This document shows, piece after piece, positions 12,727-23,699 of a stretch of DNA of 64,000 nucleotides. A model generated the notes under the pieces. The model was given only the letters and a program-made list of their open reading frames with translations. It was not told where the DNA came from and made no database searches. Every line of letters starts with the position of its first letter. Position 1 is the first letter of the stretch. The translations under genes and the position numbers were made by a program. The stretch is taken from the NCBI GenBank assembly GCA_026075535.2, contig AP026545.1, positions 4,340,001-4,404,000 on the forward strand. The letters run 5' to 3'. This DNA is from Tricholoma matsutake. Taxonomy: Eukaryota; Basidiomycota; Agaricomycetes; Agaricales; Tricholomataceae.

Positions 12727-13555
12727 CAAGGGGGAACTGGGCCATTGTTCCATGACCCGAGGTAGGGGGGGGGGGGGGGGGTCTGGCCCAAAGGGCTTAA
12801 TTTTTTTACTATTTTTAGCCCCAAATGCAACACATTAGTGACTTCGTTGATGTAACTTCAACTTTGAACATCTTGCACATTCTGAACGCAATAAAAATGA
12901 TTTTTTTTGGCTCACTCCAATGTGCTGGTATCAAAACACAACATTTACATTGGCACCAGTGGTTCAATGATGAAGACAAAAGTAGGCCTTTAAAGGCTTT
13001 CAACTATTTCAGACATGTAAAGTGCTTTTTGAAAGAATAAAGGGCCTAAATATGATGTTTCGACAATGGCATGCTGTCCACTGTGTGGTGAAGAAGTGCA
13101 AGCTGGTACTGCAGGTCCGCAAGGGCTCAAGCAACACCAAGGGAAGAAGAAATGTCTGGGAAATGTTGAAAAGAAGAAGAAAGATGAACAAAAGGGGAAG
13201 AACTTGACCTTATTCTCTTTTCTGCAACGTCAGGACAAGAGGGAGCCAACTGGTGCCAGGATCACTAGAGAGGCTGCAAGCTCATCTCACATTGTGGTTG
13301 GCCCATCCATTGCAACTCAACTACCAGAGAGCGCAGTCAGGGATGATAAAACAGTGGGGAAGGCAAGCCAAAAATTATGTCTTTTCTTACTAATTCTTAG
13401 TTCCAATAAAATTTGCTTGTGTTTTTTTGTGAGACTTCCTTTTTTGGCCTGATGTCTCCTTTTTGGGGGGGTAGGGAAGGGGGGAGGGGTCAGGCTGCCA
13501 CTCGTTAAAAATTTTGCCTACCCCGGGCAATTTTTGCAATCCCGGTTCCCCCTTG
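12727..13555 (+). mobile_element. hAT-like element with 8-bp target duplication
   Basis: The ends are inverted: CAAGGGGGAACTGGG at the left and CCCGGTTCCCCCTTG at the right (one mismatch). They are flanked by a perfect 8-bp direct repeat CTCGATAG at 12719-12726 and 13556-13563. An 8-bp duplication with a CA-start terminal repeat is typical of the hAT superfamily. At 829 bp it is far too short for a full hAT transposase, so it is an internally deleted copy. It carries a 17-G run at 12765-12781 and a zinc-finger-like open frame at 13066. Confidence 0.75.
13066..13452 (+). pseudogene. Zinc-finger N-terminus of a hAT-type transposase (remnant)
   Basis: The frame starts MACCPLCGEEVQAG and continues GLKQHQGKKKC, giving CxxC followed by H-x5-C spacing as in BED-type fingers found at the start of hAT transposases. 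A Lys-rich stretch follows, then Ser/Thr-rich sequence to about 13360, after which it becomes hydrophobic and probably non-coding (an intron or the deletion junction). Nothing of the DDE/RNase H domain or the C-terminal dimerisation region is present. It lies wholly inside the element with the 8-bp duplication, which supports the hAT reading. It could still make a short DNA-binding protein. Confidence 0.5.
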
Positions 13556-13563
13556 CTCGATAG

Positions 13564-15179
13564 CCTACCACCTGCAATATATGGTATTCTGGGTCTGCCA
13601 CCATGGAAGATGCTTCAGATATAATGTTAGTTGTGATTGTCAGTTCCATTACTGCATGCACTCAGGTCTCCTTGATACCGTCTTTTGCTTTTCATTGGCT
13701 TTTCATTTGTTCTTGATCTGAAAGTCTTGGTGTCTCACTGTTCTCTCTCCCTATTCCTGGGGCCCATATTCATGGCATTTCATCCCTGCACTCTAGATAT
13801 TCCCACTGATAGATATTTTAATTCTCGAGCAACTGCAGTCATTCTGGTCTCCACATTTGTCACGTGCACAGCCACACTCTCAATGAGAATCTTGGGACTA
13901 CCATATCTCTCCTGCCCTTGGCTCGTTTTCTATCATTTTTTTTTGCTTGCTAAATTCACCTATAGCGTGGTTTACACTTACCTGCAATGATTAATCCCCA
14001 TCTGTGATCCTTCATTTTAGAAATTCCATGCATCTTCAAGTTGGAAGCCCCCTCAGATTTTCCTGTTCCACTGCAAGGACACCCACAATCTATCTAGTTC
14101 TCTCTGATACTTAATATACTATAATAGGTCTATACAGTGTGCTTGGTTCTGAGACATTGGATGCTCTCCTCATCCTACTCTTACATTTTCCAGATTTCTT
14201 GCATTTTGACTTTCCTGTTACTCATCCATCCTTTACTTATCATTCCTGTGTTTATCCCAAACTAATTACACTGAATACAGCTTCTCAATCCTACATTTCA
14301 ATAGGTTTTTATCCATCTGCTAGTCCTGCAGGTGTGTGATGCTAGTGTATACTTTGCAATTGAAGCTCTGTAGCCTATGCAAGCTAGAATAACAATTCTG
14401 TATTCCACAGAAAAAGCACAAATACATTCACCTAAAGTGACCCAACTCATTAAATGGTGAGATGTACAATTACTGTGAGGAGGTGAACAGAAAATTCTGT
14501 TGACCTTCCTTCCTTTTTTGGAATTTCCATTTTGGGAATTTATTTTTGACAAATTAGGGTTGTCCACAAACACCGCTATTGAGCTGGGATTACTCTTGTC
14601 ACTGGATGGCTCAAGTCCTTCCATTCAGCAACCACTCTACATCTGTAAAACTGCTGGCTGTTGCTTATTTCTTATACCATCGCTACCATATTAATTTGGT
14701 ATCGATTGCCATCATGTTTCCCTCGCCCACTTGGCACTGTCACACTTGTGATATTTTTTTGGACATTCAACAATTTATATTCAAAAATTGAGATATGAAC
14801 AGCTCCTAACTACTGGTGTGAAAGAATCAGGTGGAAGTTTTCTCTGTCTGCAAAGTTATTTAAGTAATAGTCCTCCAAAACTTCCAATAAATTATTGCAG
14901 GTCAAATTCGGTGGTGCATATCGTCCAAACTTCAGTATCAACTTGGCAACTTGCTGGGTCTTGCATAACTGGATAATATTGCCCATTTGTGTGCCATTGG
15001 AACAATAGTGGTGATGGACAAGGAACATGTTGATGTTGAGGGCAGGAGCAAAGGCTTGAACATCGTCCACAACCGCGGTGAATTCAGGCGTGAATTTGAA
15101 CCTTTGGGCATAAATCAATGGCTTGAGGGTTGTCATGAGTTGGAGGGGGGTCTTCTTAAGATCACACACCAAGGAACAT
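13564..15179. other. Transposon-derived intergenic sequence
   Basis: No recognised gene. A 129-residue open frame on the minus strand (14810-15199) begins inside the putative LTR and has Cys-rich and hydrophobic segments, but I cannot place it in a family. The rest is AT-rich with short frames only. Confidence 0.35.
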
Positions 15180-15330
15180 GAATAACATATATTGTTCATG
15201 TATGGTAGTGAAGGTACAAAAAGATTGTTTATGTAATAAGAAGGCTGGTCCCTTTATAGGGGCCAGCCAAGGCAATAATAGCATAGAAATATAATATATT
15301 CAAATGTGGGGTAAGCCCTGGGTCACCACA
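15180..15330 (-). mobile_element. 3' LTR of Ty3/gypsy element (outer end approximate)
   Basis: On the minus strand a polypurine tract AAGGGGGAGGG (15331-15341) is followed at once by TGTGGTGACCCAGG, the usual layout of a retrotransposon polypurine tract and LTR start. Inside is CCCCTATAAAGG (about 15250), a good TATA box. The far end was not fixed because no second LTR copy was found in the window; 15180 is an estimate. Confidence 0.55.
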
Positions 15331-15341
15331 CCCTCCCCCTT
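15331..15341 (-). other. Polypurine tract
   Basis: AAGGGGGAGGG on the minus strand, directly before the TG that opens the LTR. This is the normal primer site for plus-strand cDNA synthesis in LTR retrotransposons. Confidence 0.6.
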
Positions 15342-15469
15342 AGGCTTCATCCAGGGGAGAAGCACAATGTTTTGAGTAAGAGAATGACCTCGAAGAGGAT
15401 CATTGAAGATATGGGTATCATTGGGGTATGACGACACAGTCAGTTTGTTTATAAAAAAACATGATGACC

Positions 15470-17640
15470 TTATTCAGGAGGGTCGTCAGGGATGTGGGTA
15501 TCATCGAGGTTCAACAACAATATTTTGGGCTCGTTGAGAGTCGACAAGGATTTGGGGAGGTTGGAGTCCACCAACATTGTGCGGATCTCCTCCAGGGTGG
15601 TAACAGGAATCTTGCACTCGTAGTCGGGTGCAGAGGACAGGAGTTGGGTCTCGTGGTTGGAAACCAATGAGGAAAACTGAGAGATAGGTGTCTCTGGGGA
15701 GTTCCCCAGAGCAGATGTGTCAGTTGTCTGCCCTTCATCAAAAGAGACAGACGGGAAGTGGGTTGGCTTGATGGTGAGAGTCTCACCATCTTCTGAGGAG
15801 TTGGAGACAGAATCGGTGGAGTCACCATCGTCATCCGGGTCTCTAACTTTTTGCAGCTTGTTAGACATGATAGGGATGATTTTGCTAACAGGCTTCTTGT
15901 GCCCATTAGGAGGTATGCCAGTGGTGATCTGCCTCGCCTTCTTCAATGCCCTCTTCTGGCCTGGAGGGGGCTTGACGCCGACAGGGAATGACCACCCATT
16001 GGATGGGTCATTCTCCAGGGAGGTTTCCCCCAGAGGAGGAGCAGTTGAGCCATGCCTGTGAGAGGGCCCAGCCCTGGGGGGAGGCATATCGTCCATGCGA
16101 GAAGTACTCGTGTGCAGGGAGGCAGAAAGTCCACTGGAAAACCCAGAGGACAGGGCTGTAGAGGTCATGTATTCAGGATGAGGTCATCCTGAATGAGGAG
16201 GAGCTCTTCCCTGGGTGGGAACAGTAGGGTCTCTTTTTCTTTTTCGACATGCCTCTTGAAGGGCCATGTTGTTAGGCCTGGTGGTCCACCACCAGGGCTC
16301 AGACATCAGAAGTGCATCCTCTGATTGGGTGTTGGGGTATTGATGCAGATGTCACATGATGCCTGCAGTGAGGGAGGACTCTTCTGAACAGGAGGAGTTG
16401 GCAGTTGCCATCACTGTAAGCCAGCCAACAGCATAGTGAGATCCTTCTCGGACCTCAGTGTCTGAGACTCCCATGGAGGTGAGGTGTCTGACAACGTCCT
16501 TGACAGTGATTCGATTGTTAGTAATTGGCATAGGCTGCTGATGGTGCATGGGAGACAGAGTGAGGCGTTCCCGCTCTTGAATCTGTCGGTACAAGCCCAG
16601 TGTAGCAAGTACCTCCGCAATACGAAGGTAGAGGAGAAGTTTGACATCAGGGGAGAGCCCTGAAGGAATTTGTTGATGGAGCAGGAGTTGTCCCCTGACA
16701 TGAGGGAGTGAAACCCTCTGTTTGTCAAGAAGGGTACCAGGGTGGTGCTGCCACTGGTACAAGTGTTGGTGCATAAGCTGCACCCATGCTTCAGCAGAGT
16801 CCAGGAGCAAGGGTTGCTCCAGGCAATGAGGGTCATTGAGTCAGTGCAAACTGTGCACCAACTGCATTTTGGCGGGAAGCCAACCAGGTAACCTCCAGTA
16901 GGCTAAAGTGTAAATCATCAGGGGTGTTTGTGCCCCTGCGGGAGTGTCGTTAATGAACCGCATGTACTCATGCATTTGTTCAAACATGGGATAATTCCCA
17001 GAGGTATGAGCCATCAGGGACCAAGCATCAAATTCCTCAGTGTTCTGAGGAATGGAGGTCGGGACCTGGCCACACGGTTTGGGAGCCACTTGCCAGTTTG
17101 CTGTCCTGGGGTAATCAGGTACCGAGGAAGTATACCTCGGTGGAGGAAGAGTTGGAAGAGGTGGGTAAACCTTGTTCATGTTAAAGTCCTCATCGGGGAT
17201 GATGGGGCAGGGAGCAGGAGGAGGTGCAGGCTGGGCAGTGGCACTTGCATATGAGTTACCCTGAGGTCTCTCAGGGTAAGGAGAAGGTTCACGAGTATGA
17301 GCTTGTTTGGATGTTTGGCCATCGAGCTCCTCTTTCAGGTGCTCATTCTCATCCTCCAGGTTCTGGATGGTCTCCTGGAGGGCATGGATGTTCTTCTCGT
17401 ATTCATAGTAAACACGATCGGCTCTGGCAAGTATGCAATACCTGCATCTCAACATTCCTTCACATCAAAATATTCCTCATCATGGTTGTATACATGGGTG
17501 TACACATGCATAGTGTAGCTCTTGCAAGTATTGCAAGTGCCTTGGTGAAGGACGATTCCTTCACCATCAATCCTCCATCCTCTGGCAGTGGATGAGCTGG
17601 TGCCTACACCAGCTCACCAGTTTTGATCATCTCTAGCCAT
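15470..17640 (-). pseudogene. Accessory ORF of a Ty3/gypsy element, between pol and the 3' LTR
   Basis: Lies after the integrase chromodomain and before the polypurine tract, where most Ty3 elements have only a short untranslated region. Read on the minus strand it opens MARDDQNW at 17640, then has a TGA, a CNTC motif, a region ending in CRYC, a coiled coil (about 17415-17320; NIHALQETIQNLEDENEHLK), a Pro-rich stretch, a folded-looking middle (17080-16400), and a Ser/Asp-rich tail ending IPDDPPE at 15470. The two CxxC pairs suggest a zinc ribbon. It would be about 720 residues if intact. This copy has an early TGA, a frameshift near 17450, a TGA near 16841 and one near 16190. Function unknown; a structural, Gag-like or DNA-binding role are all possible. 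Confidence 0.6.
17593..17616 (-). other. Hairpin with 10-bp stem at an in-frame TGA
   Basis: TGAGCTGGTG, a 4-nt loop, then CACCAGCTCA. On the minus strand the TGA that interrupts the accessory ORF after its eighth codon is the first triplet of the stem. Confidence 0.5.
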
Positions 17641-17958
17641 ACGTCAGCTGGAGCTGATGACTTCTTCAATCTTGCCAGGGCTTGGCAAGCAGTGGTGTCG
17701 AATGTTGATGCTGCTTGAGCCAACAGGCTCTAGCTCTCTCCCTCTCCTTCCCCTTTTGAGACTGGCCACTGGGGCCAGTCTCATGCTTTCAGTGAGCCAG
17801 TTGTATGTTGTGGTTGTCATCCCCCATGGGGTCATCCTTGTCTGGTGTATTTGCCATGGTAATGTACCAAGCGACCTAGAGAAAAAATTGGAACTCTGCA
17901 CCCTGTGCTATACAGCAGTGGAGTTTGAAAACATGTTGGGCACATCACATGTCTGACG

Positions 17959-17980
17959 TGACTTGGAAATTTCCAAGTCA
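17959..17980. other. Perfect 22-bp palindrome abutting the pol stop codon
   Basis: The half-site is TGACTTGGAAA followed by its exact complement. It starts at the base after the TAA that ends the chromodomain frame (17981-17983, minus strand). It could form a hairpin in RNA or be a protein-binding site. Confidence 0.55.
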
Positions 17981-18382
17981 TTAATCCCATTGATGTGCAG
18001 TACCAGCTGTGCATCTTGGCAAGTCCTGCCAGTCTTTGGCCCCCATGAGGGCCAAGTAGGCATCCAGCGCTGCAAGATCATTGCAGTTTGCTAAAGGTTC
18101 CCAAGTGGTGTCACCTAGACTCCACTTGACCTCAAATTGGATTGTATGGCCACACCACTTGTGGGCCATGATTTCTTTAACAAACCATTCAGTGTCATCA
18201 GGGGCACTGAAGTCATAAGCGTCTGGGGAATGCCTGTTGGGAAACAGTGCATCATTGTTAGGATGGTGAGGTCTTAGCAGACTCACATGGAAACACTGGT
18301 GGAACCGCCAGCATTTCAATTCCTTTGGGAGATCCAACACATAGTTGCACTGTGGACCCAGCACGGTAGTGATTTCAGCCAT
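17981..18382 (-). pseudogene. Ty3/gypsy integrase C-terminus with chromodomain (5'-truncated)
   Basis: Encodes the end of a chromovirus Pol protein: VLGPQCNYVLDLPKELKCWR, then FHVSLLRPH, the usual integrase tail, followed by a chromodomain (EWFVKEIMAHKWCG, FEVKWSLGDTTWEPLANC). The chromodomain steers integration to heterochromatin. Everything upstream (Gag, protease, RT, RNase H, integrase core) is missing: the frame stops being recognisable at about 18384, where AT-rich repeats begin. The copy is therefore dead, but the chromodomain is intact. Confidence 0.85.
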
Positions 18383-18384
18383 CT

Positions 18385-18830
18385 AAGTGCCAAAACATGA
18401 ATTTTCTAATTTAAATGGCTGAATTTGTGGTGGATGAATTTGGGATGAATTTTCAGCCCATATATTTAAGCCGTTTAGGGTATGAAATTCATGTGTATTA
18501 TTTTACAAAATTTCCATATGTCAATGGGATGAAATTTCATTTCACAAAAGAATGAAAAGTGGGGGATGTTTTTAATCCAACAGGAAGGTATGAACTTCAT
18601 CAGAAAGACAGGATGTTTTTGTATGTGATTTTCTGACATCTAGGGGATGTTTTTAATCTAGGGGGGGGTATGAATATCATCCAAAAGATTTGATGTTTCA
18701 GCTTGTGATTTTCTGACTTCTAGGGTTAGTTTTCAATCTGAAAGGATATTAATTTCATCTGAAAGACAGGATGTTTCTGTATGTGATTTTCTGACATCTA
18801 GGGGGATTAGTGGGGGGTTCGTTTTTTCAC
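18385..18830. repeat. AT-rich imperfect tandem repeats, about 80-bp period
   Basis: Three diverged copies start near 18564, 18645 and 18724 with GGATGTTTTTAATC-like sequence and end with TTTCTGACATCTAGG-like sequence. Upstream (18400-18560) are related GATGAATTTGG and CAATGGGATGAAA motifs. This could be the subterminal repeat region of the transposon that carries the Tnp2 gene and that broke the Ty3 element. Confidence 0.5.
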
Positions 18831-19603
18831 AACTCTAAAGAATGTTTTCCAAGTCAGCTTTTCATACTTTAACTCTCTGTGTGTAGGGCCGTCATTTGCA
18901 CATTGTTGCTGTTAGCCATTCACCGTTGCTGCCACCTGTCATCACCATCTGCTAGCACCTGCTATACACCCCATGAGCAGTGGCTTGTGGCAGCGGGGGT
19001 GGGTGCTGGGGTCATTGCCATCATTGTCATTGCTGCTGATGATGCACAGGCCATGAACACCATGAGAGTTTTCGATTGCGATGGAGGATAGGAGAATATC
19101 AAGAACTTCGAGGTGGGAAACAGCAGATGGTGAACTGTGAGCAAGGTCAGCATGCCCCAGAGATAACACAGAGATGCTGGACTCACAGCGGCAATTTTGA
19201 CATGGAATGCAGAAGCAAGAAACAAGCTTGTCTTACGAGTACAAGCCAACTATCAGCTTCACTGCTCCTCGCCAGCCCAAACAAAATATCTAACCCAATG
19301 TCAGTCAACCTTCATTCAAAATAGAACAAAATGTACCCTCACCCTTGCACATTCTACCTGACCAAATTGCCAGCACCTCCTCATCACTTCTCCCACCATC
19401 CTCTCCTCCCTCAGCCCATGTCACCATGCTTGCAACTTCACCACATTGTTGAGCCTCTTCTTCTTCCACTCACTTGTTCCACTGCACAAGGCACCCATTC
19501 CAAAACTATTTAAATGGCCTACTCTGTGCACTCTCATGACTCTCATGACATAACAGAAATTTAATTGCATTCAGCTACAGCCTGTGATAGTAATCTACTT
19601 CAG
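18831..19603. other. No gene seen; transposon-derived spacer
   Basis: Short frames on both strands with no recognisable product. It lies between the AT-rich repeats and the 3' end of the Tnp2-type gene. Confidence 0.35.
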
Positions 19604-22600
19604 TCAATAATGGACCACCTCCCATGGTCCTTAATGTGCCCAACTACACATTTTATCTGATTGAGATCAACAAATTCCATAGGCCCCAAGTCTTCATAGT
19701 AGTTGATCCCACATCAATTAGTGGCTGGCTCCAAAATTTTGACCTGATTGATGAATGCATAGATGAAAGAATCAGCCTCGATGTTATGTATAGGGGAGTG
19801 AGGGATATTGACAATGACAAAGCAGAGGATTTGCCTGAAGAAATCTTGCAGATCAAACTCTGGTGTTTGATGTGGTAGATGAGCAAATTTGTCAACGGTG
19901 AGTTGATACTGGAGGATGAGTAAGTTAATATGCACAAAATAGTGTAGTGGGAGGCTTACCTGGACAAATGACATATCTTGACTGTCAGATCTGAGTGGAA
20001 CAAAGTCACAAGCATGCATAACATCACCACCCTCCAGCTGGCACACACGGCCATATTGGGCAAATTGAGTATTCTGGGGTATAAGCTCCTGAATTATTGA
20101 TGCAGACTTGTTAAAGCAAGTGGCTAGGGTGGCAATGAGCTTTGTCCTCAGAGGAGTGGGGAGGGTTTCCACAGGTCCCTTGGGGGGAGTAAGAACATAT
20201 AATGGGTCTAGCTCACTATGATAAGGGAGCGGGTTCATCAACATGACTAGAGACCCACATGAAGGCAACTTGACATCTGTATCATGATGGACAGGAGGTA
20301 AGAGAATAAGTTGTTTGTGCAAGCCATAGAGGAGGGTTATGTGTGTCAACTGTGCATGAGAGGTAACATACTTGTTGATGTTTGCATAGGGAAACCGTTG
20401 GCTCCTGATGTTATGGAGGATGTCGCCACAATGGCGCTCCATCAGAAATGCCCAATAAGCCCAGACTGGACCCATAGCCCTGATACTTGGCGCAATGTGA
20501 AGCAGCACATGGATGGTGATGGGACAACAGGCTACGTGCAGCGGATCATTTTGGTAGTATAGACTGTTCATCTATCAGACAGCATCCTGCTGGCAACAAG
20601 AAACACATACCATTCATACTTCTGTACCCAGCTCTGGAAACCTCTCTCAAGGTCATTAACTTGATCTTGGGTGATTTTGAATTTGAGGCAGAGTGTTAGC
20701 AGTCAAACTAATTCCATGAAGTGCTTGTAGTACCATGGATGCACAAATCAGCCTTTGAGGAGAGTAGGGGTGATGTATAATGTCCAGATTGAATGAGTTT
20801 CAGCATTCATCTGTGCCTTCTCTGATGCTATATTTGGAACCCTAGTGCCAAATGCTGCAGGGATAGTTTTTCCTGCCTTCGTGGTGGCCTCTCCAATAGC
20901 CTCCCATACTGTCAGTCCCAACAGGTAGCCTTTGTTGTCATGGGAAATATTTTTAAACTCTCCAGTCCAGAGGCAAATCAAGTTGGGAATGAGATTAGCC
21001 CATATCAGATGCATGAAACCATAAGGGAAGGACACAGGAAAAGAGAGGGAGCTTAAGGTGCTGAGCAGCGGTAAACCTTTGATGCCGTACTTGGTTGCAA
21101 GGCCTTCATAATCCACATTGGTTGACACGTACTGGACTTCCTTTGCTTGCTCCATGAATGACGTGTGATTTTGTAGTGGAAGCAGACATGGGTCGTATTG
21201 CTCCTGTGAGCCTGGGAAGCCATTGCGGCACAAAGGAACATAGTGCATTGTCACTCACGAGGATGGAATGCGGACTCCTTTGATTGTACACATGCAGCAT
21301 GGGAGAGATTGCGTTGTGGCCCTTCATGCGCATAATCATTGAGACAGCCAGTATATCACCAAAGATGATGATCAGATATGCATGTAAGAGGAAGACAACC
21401 TTGGTGATCACATCGAAAGCAGAACACCAATTTTGAGCTGCAGAAGTTCCTGGACTAGGGGCCATAAAAATGAATTGAAATCGCAGGGTTTCTTTGGTCT
21501 GGGAACCACTCTGATTGAGATAATGTTCCGCTTGAGAAACCACTCTTTGGGAGGGAGGTTATAATTGAATAGAATAATTGGCCATGCAGTCTTGGTATGG
21601 CACTTGAAGGGGCCAAAGCCATCTGCAGATAACCCAAGTGCGATGTCCCGAGGATCGGAAAAGAACCACATTGGGAGCTCTTCAGTGTCAATTGTGATGA
21701 GGGTCTCTTGGAGTGAATAATAATGAGTGCCATCGAAAATATCAGTTAATTTTGTTGGGTCAGCTTTGTGTTTGGACTGGTACTGCATTTTCGTTGCATA
21801 GGAAGTACTTGCAAGCATTGCACGGAGACAGGGAATAATGGGAAGATACTCAAAGATTGCCTGTGGTGTTGTCCCATCGGCTTTATAGCGGTCAGTGTTG
21901 CATTTTGGGCATTTCTTGAGGGTTTCGTATGGGCCAGTATAGCAGATGCATGAGGAGGGGCAACAGTGATAGCGCACAGGCTGGAAACTGGAGAGAAACT
22001 GAACATGTTTCTCTGTATTCTTCAGGGAGTCTATTGGAGACTGAGGGAAAATGAAGTGAAGTTTGTTGAATGCTTTGTCGGTGAGGCATTCCTCAAGTTT
22101 GAGGGCATAGGCATGGAGGAGGGTCAGGTCACTCTCATCCAGGATATTGCCCTCCGTAAGTACATTTGTCAGACAATGGTAAAGGTATAATTTGATGTGG
22201 ACTCACCTAATCATGAGGCTTTCTTCAAGAAGCTTTCACTGAGGAGGTCCCATACTGAGACCCCTTCCTGTCCCAACTCCTCACTTGGCATTTCATATTC
22301 ACCCTTGTCTTCCTGGAAGTCTTCGTTGCTGTTGAAATCCTCATCCTCCATGACCTCATCTTCTTGCATGACCTGATTCTCTTCTGTGACCTCATCTTCC
22401 TCATCTTCCTCATCACTCTCCTTGACAACAAACTGCCACACATGGTTACGCCCCCATCATTGTAAGCCAACTTGTTCAACACAATGGGCAATGCGATGGG
22501 AGCAGCGTAAGTTGGTCAAACCATACTCATCACTGAGGGGTGGCACAAATGATGGTGACGGTTCGGGGGAGCCATTGTTGACTCCAGATGGTCCTGCCTC

Positions 22601-22993
22601 ACCCATCTGCAAGTCCGGATTTGCTTCCAGAATGACCTGCAACAGACAACCTTGATCGTCAACATTTCCTGGGAGATCATTAGATATATAGTTGTCAAAA
22701 TCCTCACCCGTGGTAGAGTTATGCATGGGGTCCTCCACAAACAAAAGGGCTCGTCGAGCAGGAGCTCAGTGTCCAATGACCTGTTGCTTTGGTGAACGCC
22801 GAGATGATTTCTTTTGTCTGGTCTTCCTTATTGAGGGCTGGTTCTGTGCAAGGATACTCGACATCAAAAGTGAAGGACCTTGCCCTGCCTCATGACACCT
22901 TTCAGTCTTCCGGATGACCAACTTGCCACAATTACATGCACAGAGACACTTAGTGGCCATGACTGAGGAGCAGATGTTAGTGGGCATGCTCAT
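19604..22993 (-). pseudogene. Tnp2-family (CACTA/EnSpm-type) transposase, decayed
   Basis: Transposase that would cut and move a CACTA-type DNA transposon. Minus-strand reading: a Cys-containing N-terminus (LCACNCGKLVIRK), an acidic linker (22440-22220), a zinc-binding part (MRYHCCPSSCICY, KCPKCNTDRY, 21977 on), the Tnp2 core (DPRDIALGLSADGFGPF, ILFNYNLPPKEW, LKRNIISIRVVPRPKKPCDF; then FVTLVFGD-like segment FGDILAVSMIMRMKGHNA), a YGIKGLPLLSTLSSLSFP segment, and a C-terminal half with GPVWAYWAFLMERHCGDI to 19604. Several introns interrupt it. In-frame TGA codons at 22766, 22457 and 19714 sit where a CGA (Arg) codon would be one C-to-T step away. It starts next to a large palindrome and diverges from the Spt5-like gene. 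Confidence 0.82.
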
Positions 22994-23119
22994 AGGGACA
23001 CGGGGATCAGCTCACCAGAATATACCTCTCCACACCCATTATTGTCCTCCTCGTTGTCAACTTGAGCCTTGATATCAATGAAACAGCGGAACACTGTGCG
23101 TTGTGTCTTCGGCAACATT
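22994..23119 (-). pseudogene. Inverted partial copy of the Spt5-like first exon
   Basis: On the minus strand this encodes RNVAE, then FIDIKAQVDNEEDNNG and YSG, clearly related to the RNIAE and FLDIEAQVGDEEDSD of the Spt5-like gene on the other side of the palindrome. It ends in a splice donor (TCTG then GTGAGC) at the same codon as the donor of the plus-strand copy. The next AG (CTCCTCAG) lies within the start of the Tnp2 gene, so a fused transcript is possible. Confidence 0.5.
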
Positions 23120-23699
23120 CCTAAGTTTCCTATGAGCGGATATCAGCATTTTGTATTGATTTTTATTGGATTCTTAGGCTTATTTTTTGTATTATCATTC
23201 ATTTGGCATGTACTATGTATCTACTTTACTGACTAGCAAAATGAATCAAAAGAAACTTACTCAAGGGGGGCAACAAGGAGGATGGTGGGAGCACCAAGAA
23301 AAGTTGAAGGTGGTGGTCGGGATGAAAGCAAGAAAGTGTGCGAAAGCCGGCAAACAAATGTTGATATTGTTTGAGATGTTCAATCCTCGGCTATCTGGTT
23401 ATGTTAGGGTAAGGACATAACTGGATAGCTGAGGATTGAACATTCCAAACAATATCAACATTTGTTTGCTGGCTTTCACACGCTTTCTCGCTTTCATCCC
23501 AACCACCACCTTCAACTTTTCTTGGTGCTCCCACTGTCCTCCTCGTTGCCCCCCTTGAGTAAGTTTCTTTTGATTCATTTTGCTAGTCAGTAAAGTAGAT
23601 ACATAGTACATGCCAAATGAATAATAATACAAAAAATAAGCCTAAGAATCCAGTAAAAATCAATACAAAATGCTGATATCCACTCATAGGAAACTTAGG
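23120..23699. repeat. 580-bp palindrome with 280-bp arms
   Basis: The left arm (23120 to about 23404) and the right arm (about 23415 to 23699) are reverse complements at roughly 95% by my count, around a spacer of about 10 nt. Both outer ends read CCTAAGTTTCCTATGAG. It may be a foldback or MITE-like element, or an inverted duplication of a promoter, since the homology continues at lower identity into exons on both sides. Confidence 0.8.
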
